Below are positions 39,080-50,900 of a stretch of DNA of 64,000 nt, piece by piece. A model generated the notes under the pieces. That model searched no databases and had not been told where the DNA came from. It was given only the letters and a program-made list of their open reading frames with translations. Source of the DNA: Ficedula albicollis (Eukaryota; Chordata; Aves; Passeriformes; Muscicapidae); the NCBI RefSeq assembly GCF_000247815.1, contig NC_021678.1, positions 22,139,255 through 22,203,254 of the forward strand, read 5' to 3'. Positions within the stretch are counted from its first letter, which is position 1. Every line of letters begins with the position of its first letter. The translations under genes were made by a program, and so were the position numbers.

Positions 39080-39264
39080 GCCGCCGCGCTCCGGGGGCCG
39101 CCCTGGGTGCCACAGGCTGCGTGCTGCGGGCTCGGGTGGGTGCGCTCCCCTCGTGCCAGCCCTGCCAGGGCAGCGTGGCCCTCCAGCCCTGCGTGCCCGG
39201 CCGGGCGCTCGCTGTGCCCCGTCCCACGGCACCCGCGCTGCCCCGGGAGCGCTTCGGGCAGCGC

Positions 39265-39287
39265 GCAGCAGCTGTGCGGTGCGGCGG

Positions 39288-39370
<83 letters not shown>

Positions 39371-39393
39371 CAGCAGCTGTGCGGTGCGGCGGG
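39265..39393. repeat. 78-bp C run bracketed by an exact 24-bp direct repeat
   Basis: GCAGCAGCTGTGCGGTGCGG followed by CGGG occurs at 39265-39288 and again at 39370-39393, with the C run 39292-39369 between. Identical ends on both sides of a filler are what one expects when two overlapping contig ends are joined without being merged. Confidence 0.9.
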
Positions 39394-39612
39394 AGCCGCC
39401 CGTCTGCTCCCCACTCTGCGCATGGGACTGCGGTCTCCTCAGCCGTGTCTGTGCAGGCAGTGGTGAGCCGGGTGGGCAGCACCAGCCACCGCCTGCGTTG
39501 CCTGGACAGCTTGTTGCAGGAGAGCACCTGGCCCGTTAGGAATTATGTGGCCGTCCCGCAGTGGTTTGGCACCGGCAGTCTGGAGTTGTTGCACTCGTGA
39601 GGGTGGCACGAG

Positions 39613-39637
39613 TTGTACAAGTTGTACAAATTGTACA
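39613..39637. repeat. Three palindromic TTGTACA units spaced 9 bp
   Basis: TTGTACAA begins at 39613 and 39622, and TTGTACAC at 39631. Each core is self-complementary. A short tandem array just outside the CpG island; function unknown. Confidence 0.8.
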
Positions 39638-42637
39638 CAGAGAGCAGAAGCTCCAGGCTGCAGGACTGCACCTTTCCCGGGTGCTCCTCCAAGGGCATTC
39701 AAGGCAGCCTAAGAAGAGAAACTTTAAAGAATTCCTTGCTTGTTTTCATTCTTGCAAACACAAATCCCTCTTGCAACACTGGTAGCCTGGCCCCATTGCC
39801 TTGTACTTATCAGAGATGTCTCATTGGAGGTGTCTCCTCCAGTGGCCCTGCCAGGGGATGAAGGCTTGTGTTGCCCTCAGCATACTCTGAGAGGCAGCTG
39901 CTGCTCCTCTGCTGTCCCTTTTGCTGACCCTATGTGGTACCTCAGCTGATCCTGTCCTTGATGCAATTTGGCCTTTGGGTTCAAACATCTCTGCTGCTGT
40001 TCCTACTGTTTGAAATTCTCTCCCCACATCTGGGCTTTCATATCTCATCCTCCTTGCCATAGTACCTAGGAAGCCTCTAGTTGTGTCATAAGCATTAGCG
40101 TCTGCTTTGAGCTTTGTCATGATTCCATTACTTTCAGTTTCTTCTGAAAAGGCTTTCTTTCCCCTTGCCTTTGCCATTCTCTCCTTAGCTTCCACTGAGA
40201 TTTTCTCTGTTCATCTGAAAGAGTTCATGGATACAGAATTTGCAGTTTTGCAGATGCTTTGCCAAATACAGCCTCGGAACCGTACCGACGTCACCGTCAT
40301 CCCCCTCATCTTGACTCACTCTGGCTGTGAGTCGTGCTGGGCAGTGTCTAAATGTGTCCTGCTTGTGTGTGAGCCTCCATCGTGCCGAGAGTGCCCACGT
40401 CTCTGAGCTGGCCTCCTCTTTCTGTTCGTGACATCCTCTGTTCTGTCAGGGCCAAAGGTTTCAGTTCTTTCTCCAGCTGCTCTGCTTAGAATTAGCAGTG
40501 ACTTTAAAAACCAGTATGAACATGCAGCAGTTTTTAAGCACTGTTGATAATGGGATGGGAGGAGCTGAGCAGCAGGGGCAGAGGAAAGGGGTGATTCTCA
40601 GAGCTTTACAGGGCACCACCTCTGTTATGAGAACCATGGCTGTGTGACCTCTTGGGGTTCTAAATGCAGCTGAGGTGTCCCTGCAGTGGGTGACTTCAGA
40701 CGGACTTTGTGACAGTGGTGATGTAACCTTAGGTGGGACAGCCTGAGCTGTGCTTACCTTAGCACTTCACTGCCTTACTGATAATTTCCTCTATTTCTAA
40801 TCACATTACTCAACCTCACTTCTGAGTGACGCAGCTTTTACCTTTTCTTACTTTTGGAACCTTTCTGTTGGGAGATAAGATTTATTGCTTCCTTCTAAGG
40901 AGCACCTGGGGACTCTGAAAGGAAGAGGTCCAGGTAGCAGCAGAGTCCCTGCTGAGGATTGGGGTTCTTTGGAGATAACAGTATAGAACGGGAATGGTGG
41001 CGAGCAAAGAACAGTTTCCAAGTCAAACTCAAGTAATTTCCAGATTTCTGGACTCCCCACCCAGCAACCAAAGCATCATAATAGGCTTCTGTCCAAAAGT
41101 TATTGTGAAGAATATTGTTCAGGGTGCAAAATCAAGTGCTACAATGTTAAGGAATGTCCTTGTAGCCCCAGTTCAACTTGTTTTGGATATGTACTCAAGG
41201 TGTAATGACTAATTTTGTAATTGTATGCTACTTACTACCTGCAGCCCAGCCACAGGTACTGCACAGCAGTGATGATTCTGCTCTTGGGGTTTTGTCTGTT
41301 CCTTATTCTAGTTGTTTTAGTCTGTCTGCTAAACTAGGAAGAGAGACAACCATGCACCTTGGAGTGGGAGAAGACAGGACTTTGTAACACAGTCTGTAAG
41401 ATGTGTGCTGCCACAGCATAGAGAATTTGGGAAACTTGTTTCCCAAGCTGATGTTCTGGCCTTTGCGTGCTCGGGACCCCACTGCCAGAGATTAAATACC
41501 CATCACAGTCATCTTGCTCACATCTTGTGGCAAGGTGTTCTGCTTTGCATTAAAAATTGATGCTGTGCTCTAGTTTCCAGATGACTATTGTCTGCTTGCT
41601 GTCTGGCTCAGCACGAGCTCCTCTTGCTTCCTTGCCACACCACTCTTAACCCACACAAACACCACCAGCCTGCCCTCAGCCACGTCCTGCAACAGAGCAG
41701 GTGAGAACACTGACAGCCAGAGCCCAGCTGGAGAGAAGGAGTGGTTTGAATGATTTTGGTACACGGCAGAGCTCCTGTGCCACACAGGTGTGGTGGGGGG
41801 CCAGAGCTTGCTAAAGTGGCCCTTTACTTGATAGTCCTGGTTCTCACCAACCAAAAATGTATTCATATCAATGATTTTTGATATATCAGGTCACAGACAA
41901 AGGAAAAGAAGCTATTGCTTTTTAGAGTGAGAAGGTTCCTCCTCCTGTGCATTAGGAGGTGGAGTGTAGAAGAGCTCTCATGTTTCCCACTGTGTGAAGC
42001 TCAGCTGGGGGCTCTGGGATCTGCTGAGACAAGCAGCATGTCCTAACAAGAAGCTGCAGTGATCAGCATTTCCCTGGTGGAGAAGGCTCCTCTCCTCAGC
42101 ACCATTAGTTGGGGGTTTGCCCTGCTTGCTGTGTTGTCCATTCTGTTGGGATTCATAGGATCAGCTCTGCATTTGCTGGAGCTGCAGTCCCTGCATTGGC
42201 ACCATCTCCAGCTGGGGCCCAGGCAGCCTGGCTCAATGGGGTATTGTTTATTCCACCCAGGAATGTGCAGGCGAGCAGGGACCTTGGGGAGCTTTGCAGA
42301 GCAACATGTTCTGCTCAGAGCAGGGAGAGGGAGTGTGGGTGGCCACAGCTCTGAAGGCTGGTGGGAGCAGTCAAGGTGTGCTAGTGTGCAGGTAATGTCC
42401 TATCCTAGAAGCGTGAATGAGGACTGTGCAGCCTGTGCAGATGCATTGGGGTATGGAGAAGGCAACGAGCGCTGTCCAGATTTGGAGAACACGAGGAACA
42501 GAGGAAAAAGGTAGAAATGTCTTAGTATGTAATTACTAAGCTTTTGTTCTTGGCACAATGGTGTGAGAAGCCAAGCATAACTGCTGGTTCCTCCCACTGT
42601 GAGCTGGGTGCTGCTCCTGCAGCCAAGAGCACAGCAA

Positions 42638-42777
42638 GAGCTGCAGGAGATCTCTTGTCAAAGCCAGTCCCAGCAGCTGGAAGGTGCACTGAACTGAGGG
42701 GTGTCTCGAGCTGCAGGAGATCTCTTGTCAAAGCCAGTCGCAGCAGCTGGAAGGTGCGCTGAACTGAGGGGTGTCTC
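42638..42777. repeat. 70-bp tandem duplication
   Basis: GAGCTGCAGGAGATCTCTTG at 42638 and 42708, period 70 bp; copies differ at two visible positions (cagtccc/cagtcgc, tgcact/tgcgct). Confidence 0.9.
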
Positions 42778-45700
42778 TTGTCACTGGGGGTGGATTGTGT
42801 TTTCAGTGAACAGACACTGACCTATAATGAGTGGAAGAAGGTATGAAAAGACCTAGGTGAAGTGCAGGGTGTTTTTCAATTTCTAAAAAGATCACTGACA
42901 TTATTTGTGTGATATTTGTAATATTAATTTCTCACTTTGTGACAAGCTTGTCTTTTGTACATTTCTGAGAGTATGAGCATTCCTGGTCTACTGCTTATGC
43001 AGGTTCTAAGGTTTTTATAGAGATTGAGACATCCGCTGGACAAGAATCCACTTGTCCTTGTGCAAATCCTGTGTGCCTGTGGTAGCTCACACAGCATATT
43101 TTGATCTGTTTGGTGAAATGCTAGTTTTTTAGTTACAGTGCAGTCATACCATCCATAGTCAGTTCTAACAGTGCTGCTTCTTAAGTGAGAAGCTGGAATG
43201 TATTATTTAGTGGAGAAACAAGTGGCAATAGCACCTGTTAAGTTTGGGTTCCTTGCTGCTTAGTTTGTGGCATCCCTCCATTACTGTTTTTTTAGCTCAT
43301 GGTGTGAGCAGTGCATTGGGGTAGGAGTGGATTAGCTGCCCTCAAAGCCTTTGGGTCTCCCTTTTTACCGGGGCTGTTAATACTTCTTGTAATCAGCCTA
43401 AATGGCCTCTTCACATTGCTGCCTTATCTCTTAAGTGCTTAAAATCCTTGCTTCAGCATCTCTAGTGGTTCTGCCTCCATCTAAGTGATGGTACTTCTAG
43501 CAAGTGCCTGACAATTACATTGGATGCTGGTGAGTCCGTTATTTGGGATTTCTTACCCTGCACAATTTCAGCTGCAAAAAGAAGAGGGATAGAAGAAGTT
43601 ATCAGAGTCTATGTGTAAATGCCTTTTCTTGGCTGCTGTGACTTGACCCAGACTGTGCTGAAGATCTCAAAACAATGTTGTAACAGAGTTAATAGCTATC
43701 ATTTCATTCTGGTCCCTCCTTCCATCAGCCCACACTGGACCAGACACGCTCCAGAGCTAATAGCAAAATAGGATAAGCAGTGTTCCATGAAGGTAATGTT
43801 AGTGTGTGCTGAGCATGCATGCATGCAGACTGGGGGGAGTGATTAATGCCCTGGGAATCCACTCTCTGCCTTGCTGCACAATGCTGTTGTGTCAGGCCCA
43901 GAGCTTGGCACCAGGCAGGCTGTGGTCGGGCTCCAGGAACACGTTACCTGGTTTGTGCAGGATCAGGCAGTGAGACAGAGGCTGTGTGTTCTCAGCAGGG
44001 TGAGTTCCTGCTGCGCCACAGCTTCATTCTTGCACAGTGAGGCTCTCTTTGGATGCGGGTCTGCTGCTGGCCGGGGGCAGGAGTCCTGCGAGCCGCAGTC
44101 CTGACCTCCGCCAGCCTGACATCCCGCAGTTTGCTCGGCTGTGCAGAGCTCTCCCTCCTTCCCTCTGGCGGGGAGGATCACTCATCCTTGAGGTGAGAGG
44201 TGCTTGGCCAGCTGTCAGGAGCTGTGACTCACAGGGGATCACAGGCGGAGCCCTGCTCTCCCTGCAATCTGCTTTTCCTTCTGGAGACTCTGCGTGAGCT
44301 GTTGCTGAGTGTTTGTTTTTACCAGCTCTAGGGTGGATCTGGGAGAAGCTCGGGTCCACTATTAAGCCTGAAGTGTTGGACTTACTAAGTTTCCAGTCTG
44401 GAATATGTCGGGAGGCTTCCTTCTCTAGGTGGGGATTTGTAGAAAATGTTGGCAGGCAGCACTGCAGGGAGTAAGACGAGGCCAAGGTCCTGGAAAACAT
44501 AATATTTTGTGTTCAATTCATGTCATGGAGCAAGCAAACTCCAAAAGACTGATTCACTACTTGCAAATACAGGGGCATGCTGTCTGTGCTCCAGTGGAGT
44601 CAGGGAGTGATCTTGCTCTTCTGCTGAGGGAACATGAGCCTGTTGGGATTCTTTTCTTGGCAGTTTCAGAAGTTGCTTCATGCTTTCTTATGAGCTGCCT
44701 CTCAGGGATTGCTTTGGACATGAATAGGTTAGTGGTTTATTGTAACTGTAATTAACATATGCATGCTGGAACTATTGCAGTCCTGCCTGTTCCTCTCTAT
44801 CTTTGTCTCATTGGAAAATATTCCACATTTTAATGATGAGTCTCCAGAGCTGCAGGTGTGTCAAAGGAAGTGACACTCCTCTTCTCATGGGCGGAATCAG
44901 TGGCAGGGCTGTATTCTCAGCCCCAGTGACTGTAGCAAAGCCAGAGGATGGGTCTGCAGCACACATACTGTAATGCTTGCATAGCTCTGCCCATCCTTAC
45001 GTTACATCTTTAACAGAAGACGTACAAGAAATCTCACTGTACCATTGTGTGCTCCCAGAGAAACTACCCCAAGGCAGCAATTACACCTTCAATATGTTTC
45101 CCCTCTTTGTCCAGTGCTGCTGTGAAGTTGGAATATTCAGGGTATGGCAAGGATTCCTAGGAGCCTGAGCTCAGCTGGCAGCCTGTCTGCAGGGTGGAGA
45201 GCAGCCTGGATGCCTGCAAGGGGCTGCTGCTGTGCCTGTTGCTGCTGCTGTTCCCATGAGAACTTGCAGCAGCATGCCCCAGCCACCCCACCTCAAACAG
45301 CACAAGGATCCTGACTCGTGTTTGGTATTTTTAAGCTAATTGATGGCTTTTCCATCTTTTTCCCTGCTCCACATGGTCATGTTTTTAATACTGTTGCTCC
45401 TTCTGCCTCAGTAGGTTTCTGCTATCCTGAACTGCAGCTCTTTGTGCTCCTGATTCACTCCAGTCCATTCATCTCTTTTTGGTGGCAGAGTGCTGTCTGC
45501 TGCTGGATATTGGGCTCTTTGTTTGTACAGCCAGCACAAAGCTGGTGACAAAGGGACAGCCTGTGTCCCAAGGAGCCCACGTGCTATGGGGAAGGCAGTG
45601 GAGAGCAATAGGAGTGACAGACAGACAGGATGGCAGAGGTGAGGGTGGCCAGGGGCACAGCGTGGAGGAATGGCTGGGGGCGGGGAGAGACGTGATGAGG

Positions 45701-45879
45701 AAGCTGTTCCTGCTGAGTACAAACCCTCTTTGTTCCCAGGAGGTGAGTCGGACTGGATAAACGGAAAGCCTTCCCCTGGCTGGATCCCCCACTGGCACTC
45801 TCACTGGAAGTGGGCTGCACCTCGTTAGCAGGGACATATTTCTCCTCCCTGTGTTAGCTTCTGCTCTTCCTGGCTCTCC

Positions 45880-46850
<971 letters not shown>

Positions 46851-47831
46851 GAAAATAGACCACCTCACTGGTCTGAGGTAAAGCTGAGGAATAATCTTGA
46901 AGTTTCTAGTTGCTTTGGGTGGCTGAGTCTTTTTGTTCCCATCCTGAGGAATTTGGGAAGAGGCAAAGGAGCAGCTTAAGCTGCAGGACTGCTGCTGCCT
47001 TGGTGCACTTGACAGTGAGGCTGAAAAGCAGAAATTATACAGAAGAGTGTATTCAACAGCCACTTCCAGAGGAAGGGGGAATCCAGGACAGACTTTGACA
47101 AGGAGGTCTTTGCCTGCTTTCAAGTCTCCTGCCAGGGGGAATTTCAGCCTTGGATAGGGTTTGCACCCTCATCTCAGTCTGACTTCTGCCAAAAACCATG
47201 GTGAGGCCACCCAGGGGATGTCTGAGTCAGGTACCTAGAAGGCAGAAAGGATATTTCCAGTCAGGTCAGAATGAGGATGGTGGCATGAGCTTGTCTGGAT
47301 GGACTTTGTGCCTCTTTTGCTGGGCCAGAATTGTGCTGGTTCAGCATGCAGTTCCTGTGGCCCTGAGTGGTGGCATGGGGAGGGGGATTCCTGTGCCCAT
47401 CTTGCCAGAGAATGTGTGGTGGGACTTGCAGGTGGGTGGTGCTGGCCCTGTCAGGCTAAGCCCTGCCCCACATGTCAGGGAAATGCTGAGCTTCCTCCCC
47501 TCCTCTTGCTTCCTTCCTGACGGGAATTCACTTCCAAATTTCTTGCTGCTTGTCCCCCCTTTTGCAAGACAAACACATGATCCTACAGAGACAGCCAGAG
47601 GGGTGGGACAAGGCAGGTCAGACCATGGGGGCTGCATGGCTGCCTTGGCTCCTGCAGCACGTGGCGAGGGGTTGGCACAGAGCTCAGGACAGGATCTCCC
47701 CACATCTGCCTCTGTGCTCAGGAAGGGTTTTACTTCCTGAGGCTTTGTGTGATAATTTCAGTGTTTCTGGGTGCTGACAAACTTCTCACTGTCTCAGCCT
47801 TAGGCACTGACCTGCCTTCAGACCCTGCACA

Positions 47832-47976
47832 ATGGAGGCCGGCTCCGTGGTGCGGGCAGTCTTTGATTTCTGTCCCAGTGTCTCTGAAGAGCTGCCCCTC
47901 TTCGTGGGAGATGTCATCGAGGTGTTGGCTGTGGTGGACGAGTTCTGGCTCTTCGGCAAGAAGGAAGGTGTCACAG
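47832..47976 (+). CDS. DNMBP: DNMBP first coding exon (SH3-1)
   Basis: ATG in GCACAATGGAGG; donor GTCACAG|gtaaga, phase 1. Encodes [20 protein letters not shown] and [16 protein letters not shown], very close to human residues 1-49. Confidence 0.95.
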
Positions 47977-50900
47977 GTAAGAGCTGAAATGCCTGCACCT
48001 GGGTCCATAGAAGTGCCAGCTAAATGTCCAGTCCATGAGCACGTCTTCCCTTGGTGGGGAAGGACCTGATTTGATTTACTAAATCTTTCATGGGACTTTG
48101 ATTGTGACTGAGAGTGTGAGTTGCCACTGGTGTCCTGCCAGCTTTGTGTCAACTATTCAGCTTGTGTGTTGTTTTTTGAGAGAGGTTAGTGGAGAGTTAG
48201 TTCTCGAGGAGATAGGAGCTTCACAATATGGCTGTTCCAGTCTCTGTGGAGAAACTGCCCATTTCCTGGCTAGTTTTGTGCTGACCTGCTGTGGCAGTGG
48301 AAGGGGAGAAAGGAAACAGATGCAGTGGAAATGCATCCACTCTGGAAACCAGTCCAAGTGATCTTGTCAGTGGGGATAGAACAACAGTGACCATGTGTCC
48401 CCCCCCCAAGCCCTCTGACTCGGTCTCACTTCCTCCTTTCTGCTTCAAAGCATCTTCCTGCACAAATTGCTGTCAATATCTAGGTGCCTGAAGAGGTGTG
48501 CAAGTCTCTTAAACTTTTAGGGGGGTGTGAGAAACCTCTGAAGCAGCGGAATGCTCTTAGTGAAACACGAAGAGTCTCATAGTCTCTGTTTAGGCAGCTC
48601 TTTCTCATCTTAATCCTGATGTTAAGAAGATGTGTGAGCTCTTGGGGAGATGAAAGCCATGCCACTTCAAAGCATAAGCCTGCCTCTGTCATCAGCATGA
48701 GGGTGGGACTGATTTCATCCCTGGCTGTAGAGATGGGGCTGCTATTTTAGCAGCATTCTGGTCTCTCCTAACAGCCACAAGCTGTCTACTGTCTGAAACA
48801 AAGGTGGACAGGAGCACTTCGCTCCTGTGCTCCATGAGACTGATAAGTGGCATTGAATGAGCATGTGCCTGATCTCATTGCTGCTGCTGAAGTCACTGGG
48901 CAAGGATTATGTGTGCAGTTTTCAACAGAGCTTTGTCTGCCGGCGTAACTGGTGAGGTTGTTCAACAGAAGATGAAGCTTCAACAGAAGATGAAGGAATA
49001 ACAAACAGATGTTTGTCGTAGCTCAAAGATAAACATGCTGAAGTCAAACTGAATGTTTTTAATGACCTTTAAGTCAAAACCCAATTGCATTCCTGCTTTC
49101 CCTTGGAACAGCTGTTGTAGTTTTCTGCCCAGCTTTCTAAGTTAAAGTTATAGGGAATTGGAAAAGCACTTCAGAATAGAAGCTGTGGAGGTGTGGCAGC
49201 CTAGTACTCATTACTCTGTGAAATAATTACTGTAACTCCATGTACAGTAATTCCTTTCTTACAGCATTATTTTATTTCCATGTACAGAGCAGGAAACTAA
49301 GATAAGGAAAAAGAGAGTTGGTTGCAGCAGAGTATAGCGAATGCCAAATTGCCTAAACACAGTGCAAAGCTCTGCGTGTCTAGGATATGGTGTTTCCAGG
49401 TTTTATTAGAAAATATTTGGTCACCCAGAGGCAATGCTGGATGTGGTACTAACCCATACTTCATCATATCCCTTTGCCTCAAATTATATAAGAAAGACAT
49501 TTTTAGTGGCCTTTGCAGTGGGCTCTGCCATGTCATGTGCTCCCAGGACTGAAATTAGTATCTGATGGGTGTCATGTGGTGGCCAGCAAATGTGCCATGG
49601 TGAAACAGGGACACAGAATGACAAAGTGGGGGAGATCCTTGGAGTCCCAGCAGTGCTGAAGCTGTGACAGAGCCATCATATCCCTTTGCCTCAAATTATA
49701 TAAGAAAGACATTTTTAGTGGCCTTTGCAGTGGGCTCTGCCATGTCATGTGCTCCCAGGACTGAAATTAGTATCTGATGGGTGTCATGTGGTGGCCAGCA
49801 AATGTGCCATGGTGAAACAGGGACACAGAATGACAAAGTGGGGGAGATCCTTGGAGTCCCAGCAGTGCTGAAGCTGTGACTCACAGGTGTGGCCATCCTG
49901 AGTGTGTCAGCCTGAATTCTGTGCTGGGGCTGCACAGGGGCCAAGCCCTATGAAGGAAGGAGCACCAGGCAGATATGCCCAGTCAGAACACACTGACACA
50001 AGACACTGGTCTTGTGATCCAGCACTACTGAATCTCTTAGTCCTCACCATGGGTCTGAGTTGGGAAGGAAGCAGTAAGGGCAAAGAAAACCTAATATGTC
50101 TGTTCCTGGAAGCTCCATGCTGATGGCACAGTCCCAGTAATGCACACAGCCTGTGGTTGCCTGGAGTGAGCCAAGGGCTCAAAGCTTTTTGTTCTCTATT
50201 AGCTCTTAAGTACTTAAAACCCCAGGAATTCCTGACTCGAAAACTCGTTCTTCTTCCACCAGGCTATTGAGGCACCCAGGGTAACTGGGTATTTTCCTTT
50301 AGCAAGAGGTGAATAGATCCAAACATCTGGAAGGAGGGTGGAGATGGTGGTGGGTCACAGGAAAGACTCATTACTGACAACTCGTTCTCCTTTTAGGGCA
50401 GTTTCCTAGCAGCTTTGTTGAACCTGTGGATATTCCCCCTTTGAAGCAGGGAGAAAAACTGTTTGTTTGTACCAATGACTTCACATCTCAAGAGCCAGGG
50501 AGCTTGTCATTGCAGAGAGGTAATCTCCATTCACTTCCTTTGCTTTGCACCTCAAAAGCCTCACTTGTCCTTCTGGATGGATGAACCTAGTCACAGCATC
50601 CTGCCTAGAGTGACAGAAGAAAGAGGTGAATCTCCTAATACCTCATGACATGGGTCATGTCAAATCCACCATGGTCCTCTGGGCTTCTGCCACTTTGATA
50701 CTAGTTTCTCATGATATGTCATTACTCATGAAACTCCAAAAATTGGCATCACCTGATCATAGTAAATTTACAGCTGCCTTTTAATTGACCTCTAATCTCC
50801 AAGTCTTAGACTTGCATTTGAGGGAAAATGAAAGCTTTGATGCACGTGCACAGCTTTTCCAAACTGTGTATCTTAGATGTACCAGAGGCTGCTCATACTT

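Noticed and set aside
42059..42514. 151-codon open frame with a short hydrophobic start
   Set aside because: Unrecognised, begins in intergenic DNA and overlaps nothing conserved; chance opening is more likely.
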